A DNA stretch of 64,000 nucleotides from Bacillota bacterium. Its GTDB lineage: Bacteria; Bacillota; Clostridia; Christensenellales; Aristaeellaceae. Each line of letters starts with the position of its first letter. Position 1 is the stretch's first letter. Under the pieces are notes generated by a model. That model saw nothing but the letters and a program-made list of their open reading frames with translations, had not been told where the DNA came from and ran no database searches. Location: the NCBI GenBank assembly GCA_023436585.1, contig JAEZIN010000006.1, positions 310,001 to 374,000 on the forward strand, written 5' to 3'. Below are positions 48,674 through 58,166 of the stretch, piece by piece. The position numbers and the translations under genes are program-made.

Positions 48674-50083
48674 TTATATTTTAACTCGTTCCCCCCGCAG
48701 CGTGGTAACGCCGGAGGAGGTAATTTTCACGGGAATGATGGTGCCTACGTCCTCCCCGGATCCAGGAAAACTGATGGTAATATTCCGCAACCCTTTGCCG
48801 GAAACCTGCTTTGCATCCCGCTTGGAAAGGCTTTCCACAAGCACCTGCTCTGTTTTGCCGATCAGGCTTTTGTGAATATCCGCCGTGATTTCTTCTTGGG
48901 CGGCGATGAGCCTTTGAATCCTGTTTGTGGCGGTATCCGCGGGAATCCGCCCCTCCATGGCCGCCGCTTTCGTCCCCTCCCGCGGGGAATAGATGAAGGT
49001 GAAGGCTGCGTCGTAGCGCACTTCCTTCACAAGGGACAGGGTGTCCAAAAACTGCGCTTCCGTTTCGCCGGGAAAGCCCACGATCAGGTCGGTGGTAATG
49101 CCAATATGGGGAACAGCCCTGCGCAGCTCACTCACCCTGTGCAGGTATTGTTCCCTGGTATAGCGCCGGTTCATCGCCTTCAATATCTCATCGTTTCCCG
49201 ATTGAACAGGCAGATGGAAGTGCGGGCAGATGTTCCGGCTGTTTGCCATCACATCTATCAGCTCGTCGGAAAGGTCTTTGGGATGAGAAGTCATGAAGCG
49301 GATACGCGGAATGCCGACCTGATCCAGCTCACGAAGGAGCTTTGGAAAACTCATGGCGGAATCCAGCCCTCCGCCATAGGAGTTTACATTCTGCCCCAGC
49401 AGCATGATTTCCTTGACGCCGCTGCTTTGCAGCTTTTGCGCCTCCTCTAGGATGCTCTTTGGGTCGCGGGAACGCTCCCGGCCGCGCACGTAAGGGACGA
49501 TGCAAAAGGAGCAGAAGTTGTTGCAGCCGTACATGATGGTGATATAGGCCTGATAGAGCGTCGGGCGGCTGATGGGGATATCCTCCGCGATCAGGTCCTC
49601 CTGGCTGCATACCTCCAGCACAGGCTTAGAGCTTTCCAGTTCTTTATGAAATATCTCGGGAAAGCGGTGCAGGTTGTGCGTGCCGAAGGCTATGTCGATA
49701 AATTTGTACTGATTCAGCAGTTTTTCCGCCATGCCCTGCTGCTGGATCATGCAGCCGCACACGCCGATGATAAGCTCCGGGTTCTTTTTCTTCAGTTCCT
49801 TGAGCCAGATGACGTTGCCCAAAGCCCGGCGCTCCGCGTTGTCCCGCACGCAGCAGGTATTGTAAATCACGAATCCGGCCTCTTCCTTGGTAGGCGACTC
49901 CGGGATGCCCATGGCTTGCAGCATGCCGGCCAGCTTTTCGCTGTCATGCATATTCATCTGGCAGCCAAAGGTGATGATGTGGTAGGATTTGGGCTTATAA
50001 GGGTGTTCCCGCACCATATCCGTAAACCGTTCCTGCTGTGCTATTTCTTCCGGCGATACTATCACCGGTTTTCTTTCACCCAT
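48674..50083 (-). CDS. miaB: tRNA-2-methylthio-N6-dimethylallyladenosine synthase
   Basis: Radical-SAM methylthiotransferase that finishes the A37 modification begun by MiaA. It is 469 residues: an N-terminal UPF0004 domain with its three cluster cysteines (TFGCQMN, YNTCCVR, GVCGCM), the radical SAM CNNFCSFC (CxxxCxxC), and a C-terminal TRAM domain with TEQVLVES. An N-terminal extension of about 35 residues precedes the first domain. It overlaps the rng stop by eight bases. Confidence 0.96.
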   Translation of the reverse strand: MGERKPVIVSPEEIAQQERFTDMVREHPYKPKSYHIITFGCQMNMHDSEKLAGMLQAMGIPESPTKEEAGFVIYNTCCVRDNAERRALGNVIWLKELKKKNPELIIGVCGCMIQQQGMAEKLLNQYKFIDIAFGTHNLHRFPEIFHKELESSKPVLEVCSQEDLIAEDIPISRPTLYQAYITIMYGCNNFCSFCIVPYVRGRERSRDPKSILEEAQKLQSSGVKEIMLLGQNVNSYGGGLDSAMSFPKLLRELDQVGIPRIRFMTSHPKDLSDELIDVMANSRNICPHFHLPVQSGNDEILKAMNRRYTREQYLHRVSELRRAVPHIGITTDLIVGFPGETEAQFLDTLSLVKEVRYDAAFTFIYSPREGTKAAAMEGRIPADTATNRIQRLIAAQEEITADIHKSLIGKTEQVLVESLSKRDAKQVSGKGLRNITISFPGSGEDVGTIIPVKITSSGVTTLRGERVKI

Positions 50084-51290
50084 TCAGGGATTCCTCGCTT
50101 TCCTGTCCCTCTTTCGCGCGTATCCTTCCGCTTCCCTTGCAGCGACGGCATGGAACCGTCAACCGCAGATGCAGAGGGGGTTTCGTCTTTTTCCGCGTAC
50201 ATTCCATAAGCCCGAGGGCTGTATAGCCATGTACCACCGTTTTCATGCGGTCGTGGGCAAGCTCGGCTTTCAGCGTATCCAGCACGGCCTGCCTGTGATG
50301 CTCGTTCTTCATATCGATAAAATCAATCAGGATGATACCGCCCAAGCCGCGAAGCCTTAATTGCCGCGCGATTTCCCGACACGCTTCCACATTGAGGGTG
50401 TAGAGGGTATCTTCCAGCAGCTTTTTGCCGGTGTATTTGCCGGTGTTCACGTCGATTACCGTCATGGCTTCACATAGGTCAAATATGAGGTACCCTCCGC
50501 TTTTGAGCCAAACCTTGCGGCCAAGAGCCTTTTCCACCTGGGAATAGATGCCGAAAGTCCTAAGCAGGTCTCCGTCAGGAACAAAGGAAACCTCCAGGCC
50601 AATTACCTGCAGCTCCTTTACGTTGGTGACGATCCTGCCGATTTCATTGGCCGGGTAATCTCTTATAAGCTCTGCGAATGGATCGCTGCTGCCATATAGT
50701 AGCTGAGGCGCGTTTTTCTGCGGATATAGCTTTTGCACCTTCTGCCACTCTTCCGACAAATATAAAATCTCCTGCTCTATTTCTTCGCGATTGGCAGACA
50801 GAGAGGATGAACGCATCACCAGCCCCGAACCGGGAGGCGCAAGCTCACGGCCCAGGCTTTGCAGCATTTCCCGCTCCTTAGTATCTTGTACCCGCTGGGA
50901 AACGCCTACGAACCCATCCAGAGGTAAAAGGATCACGTATGTACCGGGGAATGTGATATCCCGCGTTAGATATGCGCCTTTCTCCCCTACCGGGTCTTTT
51001 TTCACCTGAACCAGAATTTCCTGGCCGGTTTGCAATGAAGAGCGGATGGTTTTCTGATCCGAGAAGCCAGGAGCCTCTTTCAATGGCAGAAAACCGTTTT
51101 TTTCAAGGCCCAAATTTACAAAAGCAGCATCCATGCCTGGGATGATGCGTTCCACCCGGCCTTTGAATATGGCGTTTGCCAGGGAGGCAGACTTCTCCCG
51201 TTCATAGGAAAAATACTCGCACAACTCGCCGTCTTCCAACAAGGCGGTATGGCAAACGGCATTTTCCTCAAAGCATACAATCTCGCGCAT
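50076..51290 (-). CDS. rng: Ribonuclease E/G family protein
   Basis: Endoribonuclease of 404 residues. S1-like RNA-binding segment (IFKGRVERIIPGMDAAFVNLG), the catalytic DNase-I-like part with YLIFDLCEAMTVIDVNTGKYTG (metal-binding Asp), LRGLGGIILIDFIDM, and a Zn-link-like CRRCKGSG at the C-terminus. ATG 51290 has AAAGGGA upstream. Its partners upstream are the TIGR03936 and TIGR03960-type genes, an order conserved across Firmicutes near rplU. Confidence 0.93.
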   Translation of the reverse strand: MREIVCFEENAVCHTALLEDGELCEYFSYEREKSASLANAIFKGRVERIIPGMDAAFVNLGLEKNGFLPLKEAPGFSDQKTIRSSLQTGQEILVQVKKDPVGEKGAYLTRDITFPGTYVILLPLDGFVGVSQRVQDTKEREMLQSLGRELAPPGSGLVMRSSSLSANREEIEQEILYLSEEWQKVQKLYPQKNAPQLLYGSSDPFAELIRDYPANEIGRIVTNVKELQVIGLEVSFVPDGDLLRTFGIYSQVEKALGRKVWLKSGGYLIFDLCEAMTVIDVNTGKYTGKKLLEDTLYTLNVEACREIARQLRLRGLGGIILIDFIDMKNEHHRQAVLDTLKAELAHDRMKTVVHGYTALGLMECTRKKTKPPLHLRLTVPCRRCKGSGRIRAKEGQESEESLNG

Positions 51291-51301
51291 ACGCGTCCCT
51301 T

Positions 51302-51982
51302 TCACAAGCTTTCCAGCGGCACAAGCTTTCCCTCCGGACCCATAGCCAGCAGTCCCGTACGGATCAAGGAATAAGAGGAACAATCCGCGCCGCAGGTTTG
51401 AGACAGTGCGGTTAGCAGCATATCCGGCTTGCAAGTGGCATCCTCCCGCAGCGCCAGTATTGCCGAAATTACATGATTTTGGCCATTATTCCGCGCGGAA
51501 AGATGATAGATCATGGGCCTGATATCGCACGGCTTTTCCCCGCTTTTTGTTTTGCGAATGGCGGGTATTACGCTTTTACTTAAAAATTCCGGCAGGCATT
51601 TCGCGGCCGATTCCCATTCCGGGCCATCCAATTCCATGTCATACGACGCGGCAAACAGCTTCGACATAGGCGCGGGATACGTATCGGCCACGGACCTTGC
51701 CGCCACGGCCTTTAGGGCTGGTGGCAGCGCATTGCTGAGCTTGAACAGAAATTCATCCTCGGGAACTTCTCGCGCAAGGGCCACATCCATGATTTCCCGC
51801 AGGCCGGAGGCGCCAACGGACAGAGGGGCGGCAAAATTGATCACCATATGCGGGTTAAAGCCCTGGCTATAGGATACCGGCAGGCCGGTGCGGCGCAGGA
51901 TGCGCTGCATGGCCCGCATCAAATCCAGGTGGCCGATATGGCGGAGCGCAGCCCCTTTTTCAAACACAACAAGCATCCTCAT
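51302..51982 (-). CDS. TIGR03936-type radical-SAM-linked protein (DUF2344)
   Basis: A 226-residue protein that always travels with the radical-SAM gene upstream; in some species the two are fused. RMLVVFEKGAALRHIGHLDLMRAMQRILRR and YSQGFNPHMVINFAAPLSVG are its hallmark blocks. The pair is thought to modify RNA or a protein, but the reaction is unknown. The start is ATG 51982, in an ATGA overlap with the upstream stop; GTG 51991 is only two bases from the SD. Confidence 0.9.
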   Translation of the reverse strand: MRMLVVFEKGAALRHIGHLDLMRAMQRILRRTGLPVSYSQGFNPHMVINFAAPLSVGASGLREIMDVALAREVPEDEFLFKLSNALPPALKAVAARSVADTYPAPMSKLFAASYDMELDGPEWESAAKCLPEFLSKSVIPAIRKTKSGEKPCDIRPMIYHLSARNNGQNHVISAILALREDATCKPDMLLTALSQTCGADCSSYSLIRTGLLAMGPEGKLVPLESL

Positions 51983-53814
51983 GCCTTGCACACCCCCTCA
52001 AAGCGGGTCAGGCCGCAGCCATGGCAGCCATGACGGCAATCGGAGGTGGTTTGTGCCTGCAGGGATTTTTCGTTTTCCCGCCATAGGAATTGCTTTGTAA
52101 CGCCGGCATCGATGAAGTCCCAGGGCAGCAGTTCATCCCTGCCGCGTTCGCGGTTTGCGTAAAACGCCGGATCGATGCCGCAATTTTCAAACGCTTTGAC
52201 CCAAAGGCCATACTGGAATTGCTCTGTCCATCCATCCAGCAGGCACCCCAAGCGCCAGGCCTCATACAGCACATCCGACAGCCTCCGGTCGCCCCTGGCA
52301 AAACAGGCTTCCAACAGGCTTACCTCGGGGTCGTGCCAGTTGAAGGTCACACCCTTGATATGTAAGACCTTGCGCAAGTACGCCTGCTTCTCCTTAAACT
52401 GAGCAAGAGTGTCCTGCGCCGTCCACTGGAATGGCGTGAAGGGCTTGGGTACAAAGCAGGATGCACTGCAGGTGATGCTAAGCCCCTTGGCCCGCTTTTC
52501 CCTTGGCAGGGCAAAATAAGCACTGACGACGCCTTGGGCCAGCTCACCTATTCCGTTCAAATCTTCATTTGTTTCTGTGGGCAGGCCAATCATAAAATAC
52601 AGCTTTACCGAGCTCCACCCGCCCTCAAAGGCTTCGGATACGGTGCGGATCAGGTCATCTCTGGTCACGCCCTTGTTAATCACATCCCGAAGCCGCTGTG
52701 TTCCGGCTTCCGGCGCAAAGGTCAGACTGGATTTGCGCACCTTCTGCGTTTCACTCAGCGATTCCTTGACCACGCTGTCGATGCGCAGGGAAGGCAGGGA
52801 GACCGATACTTTTCTTTCTTCAAACCGCCGCATCAATTCCCTGGCCAGTTCCGGCAGGCAGGAATAATCGCCGCTGGAAAGGCTGGACAAGGATATCTCC
52901 TCATATCCCGTGGCGTTTTCCAACTGTTCTGCCAGGGACAAAAGCTTCTCCAAGCTGCGCTCCCTGACAGGGCGGTACAGCATGCCCGCCTGGCAAAAGC
53001 GGCAGCCCCTGGTGCAGCCCCGCATGATCTCCAGCATGATCCTGTCGTGCACGATTTCGGTATACGGCACGGGAATGCTTTCCGGATAAAATGCCTTGTC
53101 CAGATCAAGCACGACCCGTTTTTGAACCTTTTCCGGCGCCTCTTCGCAGTTGGGGGCGATAGAGGCAAGAGTTCCGTCCTCGTTCCAGGCAACATCATAC
53201 AGGGCCGGGACGTAAACACTCGGAATCTGAGCAAGCTTTTTCAGGCAAGCAAGCCGCCCGGCTCCGCTTTTCTTTAAGTCCCGGACGGCCGCAAGCACTT
53301 CCAATGTCGCTTCTTCCCCATCCCCCAGTACGAATGCGTCGATAAAGGCGTGGAGCGGCTCGGGATTGAAAGCGCACGGCCCCCCCGCGATGACAAGCGG
53401 ATCGTTCGCTCCTCTGTCCCGTGAGAAGACGGGGATGCGCCCCAGGGACATCATCTCCAGTATATTGGTATAGCTCATTTCGTACTGGAGCGTGAAACCC
53501 ACAATATCAAACTTGTTAAGCGCTGTTTTTGATTCCAACGAAAACAAGGGCGCATCATTTTCTTTCAAAAGGGCAAGCATGTCTACCCAAGGCATGCAAA
53601 CGCGTTCGCAAAGCGCGTAAGGCTGGCTGTTGATTAACGCATATAGTATCTTCATCCCCAGGTGGGACATGGCGACTTCGTATGTATCGGGGAAGCAGAA
53701 AGCAAACGTAACATCCGCGTCTTCCCAGGATTTGATCGTTGCATTCATCTCGCCGCCCGTATAGCGGGCTGGTTTTTGCACTTTGTTCAAAAGCGCCTCG
53801 ATTCGCTGCTGCAA
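51979..53814 (-). CDS. TIGR03960-type B12-binding-like radical SAM protein
   Basis: A 611-residue radical SAM enzyme. N-terminal PARYTGGEMN and FCFPDTYEVAMSHLGMKILY, a B12-binding-like Rossmann region, then the cluster motif MRGCTRGCRFCQAG (CxxxCxxC) and a C-terminal C-x3-C-x2-C tail (DCRHGCHGCG). The start is TTG 53814, seven bases after AGGAGG; the in-frame ATG at 53856 lies upstream of that SD. Function unproven; gene order with rng and the next gene is conserved. Confidence 0.9.
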   Translation of the reverse strand: MQQRIEALLNKVQKPARYTGGEMNATIKSWEDADVTFAFCFPDTYEVAMSHLGMKILYALINSQPYALCERVCMPWVDMLALLKENDAPLFSLESKTALNKFDIVGFTLQYEMSYTNILEMMSLGRIPVFSRDRGANDPLVIAGGPCAFNPEPLHAFIDAFVLGDGEEATLEVLAAVRDLKKSGAGRLACLKKLAQIPSVYVPALYDVAWNEDGTLASIAPNCEEAPEKVQKRVVLDLDKAFYPESIPVPYTEIVHDRIMLEIMRGCTRGCRFCQAGMLYRPVRERSLEKLLSLAEQLENATGYEEISLSSLSSGDYSCLPELARELMRRFEERKVSVSLPSLRIDSVVKESLSETQKVRKSSLTFAPEAGTQRLRDVINKGVTRDDLIRTVSEAFEGGWSSVKLYFMIGLPTETNEDLNGIGELAQGVVSAYFALPREKRAKGLSITCSASCFVPKPFTPFQWTAQDTLAQFKEKQAYLRKVLHIKGVTFNWHDPEVSLLEACFARGDRRLSDVLYEAWRLGCLLDGWTEQFQYGLWVKAFENCGIDPAFYANRERGRDELLPWDFIDAGVTKQFLWRENEKSLQAQTTSDCRHGCHGCGLTRFEGVCKA

Positions 53815-53887
53815 AAAGGTTCCTCCTACGCAATAATCCGACTTTAAATGTATCATGAAGCCGCTTCACGGTCAACAGAAATCGACT

Positions 53888-53922
53888 ATAAAAAAAGAAA
53901 AAAGCCTCCCTGACAGGGAGGC
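53888..53922 (-). terminator. Terminator after the methyltransferase gene
   Basis: Minus strand: GCCTCCCT (53922-53915), loop GTC, AGGGAGGC (53911-53904), then a long T-run interrupted by one C (53903-53888). Confidence 0.88.
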
Positions 53923-53937
53923 ATAAGGCTGCTGTTA

Positions 53938-54558
53938 TCAGTCTTCGGGCTCTGCCTTTTTCGGCGCTTTCTTCCAGCCAATGGTGATGCCAAGCCGCAT
54001 ATCCGCTGCCCGCCATGTCACGTTGTGAAAGCCGATGGCTTCCAATGTGGCCAGCATCTCATGCTTACCGTACAGCATGGGCGACTGCGTTTCGTCCCAG
54101 CTTCCCGAAAAACGGTTCACCAGCTGCCGGAGCGGCGCAGGATACCATGTCGTCGCCAGCAGAAACTGACCGCCGGGCTTTAAAACCCTGAGCGCCTCTT
54201 TCAGTACTTTTCCGGGATCTTCCATGGCGTAAAAGGGAAGGCCGCACATGACCACATCAAATGAATTTTCCCGCCAGGGAATGTCCTCCGGTTGAGCAAA
54301 CAGGACATCGGCATCCGGAAGCATCGCACGAACGGAGCGGTACTGCTCCACGGAGGATGCTATTCCGCACAGGGTGCATTCTATCTGCTGGCTGATCATA
54401 CGCAGCAGCGCACCGTTTCCGCAAGCCATATCCAACACTTTATCGCCGGTATCAATGGCAGCCCATTGCGCCAGCGCGTGCATGGTGGGTGTCATTCTTC
54501 CCTTCACTGTCACGCTTGGCTTCGGCAGCGTGGCATGATTTTCCGCTTTTGAAAGCAT
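53938..54558 (-). CDS. Class I SAM-dependent methyltransferase
   Basis: A 206-residue methyltransferase of the UbiE/type-11 kind. Motif I is VLDMACGNGALLRMI, the acidic loop is in CGIASSVEQ, motif II-like FDVVMCGLPFYAMEDP, and motif III LRVLKPGGQFLLAT. Small molecule or protein substrate unknown. AAGGAGG precedes ATG 54558. It is a single-gene unit with its own promoter, a 5' hairpin and a terminator. Confidence 0.88.
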   Translation of the reverse strand: MLSKAENHATLPKPSVTVKGRMTPTMHALAQWAAIDTGDKVLDMACGNGALLRMISQQIECTLCGIASSVEQYRSVRAMLPDADVLFAQPEDIPWRENSFDVVMCGLPFYAMEDPGKVLKEALRVLKPGGQFLLATTWYPAPLRQLVNRFSGSWDETQSPMLYGKHEMLATLEAIGFHNVTWRAADMRLGITIGWKKAPKKAEPED

Positions 54559-54573
54559 TTGTGTGCCTCCTTG

Positions 54574-54602
54574 CAGGTGTATTCCAATGTTTCATACACC
54601 TG
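54574..54602 (-). repeat. 5'-terminal hairpin of the methyltransferase mRNA
   Basis: CAGGTGTAT (54574-54582) and ATACACCTG (54594-54602) are perfect inverted arms around an 11-base loop. The expected transcription start is near 54601, so the hairpin would form the very 5' end, directly before the SD (54572-54566). Confidence 0.7.
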
Positions 54603-54607
54603 TCGCT

Positions 54608-54616
54608 ATTATAGCA
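54608..54616 (-). promoter_or_regulatory. Extended -10 promoter of the methyltransferase gene
   Basis: Minus strand TG-C-TATAAT; the TATAAT is at 54613-54608. No good -35 is seen. Confidence 0.55.
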
Positions 54617-54661
54617 CACTTTAGAAAGAAATGCACGCATTTTGTAATAAAAATTTAATTT

Positions 54662-56347
54662 TTACATTTCCACCTTGGCATACCATGTATCCGCCTTGCG
54701 AAGCAGATAAAGGTAGGCTAAACCTGCCAGTAAAGCTGCCACGGCAGCTAAAAGCCAGGTCAGCACCGTCAGTGAAACGCCGGCTTGCCACAAGGCCCAA
54801 ACGGAAAAGCCCAGTGCAGCTGTAACCGCCACGCCAAGAAACATGGACAGAAGGGCCATGGGGTTTTGTTTGATTGCTTCCGTCTCATTCCGCCAGTTCA
54901 GCTTGGGATGGCTGGCATCCAATGCCAGGCTCATGCCGTTGGCCGCAAAGCCGAACAGAATTCCAAGCACAAAGGCCGCCAGTATATACAGGATTTGCGT
55001 GGGCATCAGTATCATCAGCGTGATGACGGTGGTGAGGCAGGTGAGGAAATTGATGGAGAAGCCAAACCATTGCTTTGCCATCAACTGTGTCGCGTAGGGA
55101 ACAGGAATCATCCTGCTGAAGGAAATATGCTTTCCCTCCCGGGATACGGCAGTCGCTCCTGCCATATTGATGGTGCTGACCGCCGCCATGGCGGCCGCGG
55201 AAAAGAGCGTAACCTGAATGCCATCCGCTGTACGCAGCAGGCCGCCCAGCAGTTCGGTCAGCTCATTGCTGTTCTTCATGCCGAGAATCAAGGCCACCAT
55301 CATAATGGGCAGCATTACAATACCGATCAGCCCATTGAGGGCATAAGCAGGTACGCGCAGCACTTCTTTCCATTCCCTGAAGAACAGTGCCCGCATGGGA
55401 GAGCGGCTCATAGAAAAATCTTTAGCTTTAAGCTTGCGGCGTTTTGTGGTTTGAAATGCCTCATTTTGAAGTATCGACAATTGCAGATACCTGCCGCCGC
55501 CGATTCCTATGGGCAGCAAGACCGCCGCGAAAGAGGATACCACGAACAGCAACAAGTATAGAAGGCTCCATTCCCCCTGCCCCGTTATGCCCGCTGTCGC
55601 CCACAGCACAGGGGGCAGGCCGCCAAGAAGCCCTTCCAGCATGGTCCGGTTGTTGGAGAGCATGTTATAGAAGAAATCGGCACCGGCATTTTCGGGAATG
55701 CGGCTGTAAAACTGCATTTGCAGCGGGATGACAAGCGCAATCAATACAAATCCGCCGATGACCATCCAGCTGTCCCTGTGACGGAAGAGGCTGGACACGC
55801 GGACCAACAAGGAAGACAGCAGCGTTGCCAGAGCCAACGGGATGCAGGGAATCAGCGGCGTGGCAATGACCGCCTTGATGTAGAATAAAGCGTTTTGCTC
55901 CGTACGGATGCCATACAATATGCATACCGGCAGAAAAATCAGGGCAGTAATCGCCATTTCGCCAAGCAGGACTACCGCAAGCCGTGCCGCCATGACCGAA
56001 CGGGAGGACAAGGGAAGACCAGCCAGAAAGGCGCTGTCCCTGCTGAAAAACAATACGCTGGTCACATGGAAAAAGCCTACCAACAGCGTCAACGCCATGC
56101 AAATCAGGACGACCATGGACAGAAGCAGATCCGGCACTTTCATCAGGAGCAGTCCTGAAAGGATGCCATTTGCCATCAGCAGGACAGTACCGACCACAGA
56201 GACGATCAGAAAAAGGAAAATAAAGCCCATCATAATAGGCTTCCATTCCCTGGGGGAAGCGGGATGCTTGGGTAGCCAGTAGCTGGGTTTCAATGCGGAC
56301 AAGCGCAGATACAACTGCATCCGCAACAGAACAAGAAAAGAACTCAT
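54662..56347 (-). CDS. ABC transporter permease (ABC-2-like exporter)
   Basis: A 561-residue membrane protein with about twelve helices, in the putative ABC exporter (YfiM/YhaP-like) style: helices in two blocks with a long amphipathic segment in between (about 270-310, TTKRRKLKAKDFSM). ATG 56347 overlaps the ATPase stop (ATGA); in-frame sequence upstream belongs to that gene. Substrate unknown. It forms a two-gene operon with the ATPase. Confidence 0.88.
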   Translation of the reverse strand: MSSFLVLLRMQLYLRLSALKPSYWLPKHPASPREWKPIMMGFIFLFLIVSVVGTVLLMANGILSGLLLMKVPDLLLSMVVLICMALTLLVGFFHVTSVLFFSRDSAFLAGLPLSSRSVMAARLAVVLLGEMAITALIFLPVCILYGIRTEQNALFYIKAVIATPLIPCIPLALATLLSSLLVRVSSLFRHRDSWMVIGGFVLIALVIPLQMQFYSRIPENAGADFFYNMLSNNRTMLEGLLGGLPPVLWATAGITGQGEWSLLYLLLFVVSSFAAVLLPIGIGGGRYLQLSILQNEAFQTTKRRKLKAKDFSMSRSPMRALFFREWKEVLRVPAYALNGLIGIVMLPIMMVALILGMKNSNELTELLGGLLRTADGIQVTLFSAAAMAAVSTINMAGATAVSREGKHISFSRMIPVPYATQLMAKQWFGFSINFLTCLTTVITLMILMPTQILYILAAFVLGILFGFAANGMSLALDASHPKLNWRNETEAIKQNPMALLSMFLGVAVTAALGFSVWALWQAGVSLTVLTWLLAAVAALLAGLAYLYLLRKADTWYAKVEM

Positions 56348-57087
56348 TCCTTTTCCTCCTCCGCCGACTCCTTCACCATATCCAGGAATACCTCTTCCAA
56401 AGAAGCGCCATGCTCCCCGGATCGCAGGCTGTCCAGCGTACCTACCGCCTGCAGCTTGCCCTTCAAAATAATGGCGATGCGGTCGCAAAGCTTTTCCGCC
56501 ACATCCAGCACATGTGTGGAGAAAAATACCGTGTTGCCGGCTTCGCAATGGGCACGCATTTCTTCTTTCAGCAGGTGGACAGCCATGGGATCAAGCCCGG
56601 TCAAAGGTTCATCCAGCACCCAAAGCGGCGGCTTGTGGATGAGCGCGCCGATGATGGTGAGCTTTTGCTTCATACCCCTGGAGTAGCTTCGTATCTGCTG
56701 CCCCGCGGCATCCTCCAGTTGAAACAAAGAGAGGTATTTTTCCAGATGGACCTTGCGCTGCGCGCTGTCCACTTGATAGATATCCCCCATGAATTGCAGG
56801 TATTCCAAACCGGTCAGCCGCTCGTACATATCCTGATTGTCAGGCACAAAACCGATCAACCGCTTTGCCTCCAGCGGACTTTTTGCCATATCGTATCCGC
56901 CGATGCGGATACTACCGGAATCGGGAGACAGGATGCCGGTTAAAAGGCGGATGGCGGTCGTTTTGCCGGCCCCGTTGGGTCCAATGAATCCAAATATTTC
57001 GCCCTTATTTACCTGCAGTGACAGATTATCCAGCGCCTTTACCTTGCTTTTCGCATACTGTTTGGATACCTGCTCAAATTGAAACAT
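56344..57087 (-). CDS. ABC transporter ATP-binding protein
   Basis: A 247-residue ATPase: Walker A GPNGAGKTT, Q-loop DNQDMYERLT, Walker B LWVLDEPLTGLDP, H-loop FFSTHVLD. The signature is a degenerate SYSRGMKQKL, common in the CcmA/NatA-type exporters. The start is ATG 57087 with GGGAGG six bases before; the in-frame start 24 bases upstream lies before that SD. Pairs with the permease that overlaps its stop. Confidence 0.93.
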   Translation of the reverse strand: MFQFEQVSKQYAKSKVKALDNLSLQVNKGEIFGFIGPNGAGKTTAIRLLTGILSPDSGSIRIGGYDMAKSPLEAKRLIGFVPDNQDMYERLTGLEYLQFMGDIYQVDSAQRKVHLEKYLSLFQLEDAAGQQIRSYSRGMKQKLTIIGALIHKPPLWVLDEPLTGLDPMAVHLLKEEMRAHCEAGNTVFFSTHVLDVAEKLCDRIAIILKGKLQAVGTLDSLRSGEHGASLEEVFLDMVKESAEEEKE

Positions 57088-57112
57088 ACATGTCCTCCCT
57101 TTCTCCGGCAAT

Positions 57113-57140
57113 ATTGTAGCGCGTTTCCATGAAAAGGCAA
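57113..57140 (-). promoter_or_regulatory. Promoter of the ABC exporter operon
   Basis: Minus strand: TTGCCT (57140-57135), 16 bases, TACAAT (57118-57113), about 25 bases before the ATG. Confidence 0.55.
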
Positions 57141-57150
57141 GAGGGGGATG

Positions 57151-58059
57151 TCAAACTGTCGTATCTTTCGTCTCATTTGACAAAATATTAACAGCCCATT
57201 TGGCATGCTCCGCGACAGTTGGGGACTTGTGATTGCATAGCTCGTTTAGTTTAGCGAGATAGCCCACCTCCCCGCTGTTGCCTGCTGCGATGCAGGCCTG
57301 GGCCAAGACACGGCTTAAACGGGCCATGTTCCTGCCAATCATGACGGACAGGCGGGACATTGCATCTTCGTCCTGCCTTAGCAGGTCATCAAGCCGGAAG
57401 TATTCCCCTGCCGTTTCGTTTGCCGGCAGGCCGGCATTGTATGGGCAAACCTGCTGACAGATATCGCAGCCCACAAGCCGATTCCCCATGAGCTTTCGCA
57501 TTTGCTCAGGCACCGGCGTGCTCTCAAGCATATGCTGGCGCAGGCACCTGTCCCGATGAAAGCCTTCGTCCGTAATGGCATTTGCGGGACAGGCGTTAAT
57601 ACACCTTTTACAGGAACCGCACATATCGCTTTTTTCTTTATTGGACCGGAGGATATTTTCATCCATAGGGAGATGCGAAGCAAGGCCAATCACTTGCATG
57701 TGAAAACGTGAGCCATAATCCTTGTGGTAGTGCAACGTGTTTTGGCCTTGGGTAAAATCGTTCAAACGGGACAGCATGGGCTTTAAGTGCACCTCGTTGC
57801 ATAGCCATGCGCTTTCCTTCTCTTGATTCAGTTTGAGCACCATTTCCTTTGCTTTCAAGTATGCTTTCTGCGCAGCGATATAATAGGTACTGACGCGGAC
57901 GCAGCCTGGAGCGGCTTCTCCCCAGGAATCGTATGGAGATAGCAATAAAAGAAGGGTCAAAATCCCTTCAGGCGCATCCGGGGCTAAAGAAGAATCCAGT
58001 ATATATGATTTGGCAAAACCCAGATCTCTTGTCAGCAATTGATTATCTATGTTAGGCAT
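57151..58059 (-). CDS. QueG-like 4Fe-4S protein (epoxyqueuosine reductase family)
   Basis: A 302-residue protein with the QueG-type double cluster: CGSCKRCINACPANAI and CDICQQVCPYN, plus the extra Cys in DRCLRQ, then a HEAT-like helical tail (NHKSPTVAEHAKWAVNIL). True QueG is about 380 residues with an N-terminal cobalamin-binding half that performs the last step of queuosine synthesis. Here the N-terminal half is short and lacks the motifs I would expect, so it may act on something else. GGAGGAAG precedes ATG 58059. Confidence 0.75.
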   Translation of the reverse strand: MPNIDNQLLTRDLGFAKSYILDSSLAPDAPEGILTLLLLLSPYDSWGEAAPGCVRVSTYYIAAQKAYLKAKEMVLKLNQEKESAWLCNEVHLKPMLSRLNDFTQGQNTLHYHKDYGSRFHMQVIGLASHLPMDENILRSNKEKSDMCGSCKRCINACPANAITDEGFHRDRCLRQHMLESTPVPEQMRKLMGNRLVGCDICQQVCPYNAGLPANETAGEYFRLDDLLRQDEDAMSRLSVMIGRNMARLSRVLAQACIAAGNSGEVGYLAKLNELCNHKSPTVAEHAKWAVNILSNETKDTTV

Positions 58060-58116
58060 AGTGCTTCCTCCGTTTTCTTGGTTTCACTATACCATGGCCA
58101 TATTCATGGAAGCAAG

Positions 58117-58149
58117 AAAAAAAGACCGCCTGCAAAAAAGCAGACAATC
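58117..58149 (-). terminator. Terminator of the V-type ATP synthase operon
   Basis: Minus strand: GATTGTCTGC (58149-58140) with GCAGGCGGTC (58133-58124), three G-U pairs, six-base T loop, then seven T (58123-58117). Confidence 0.75.
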
Positions 58150-58166
58150 TCTTTTCGGATAGCATA

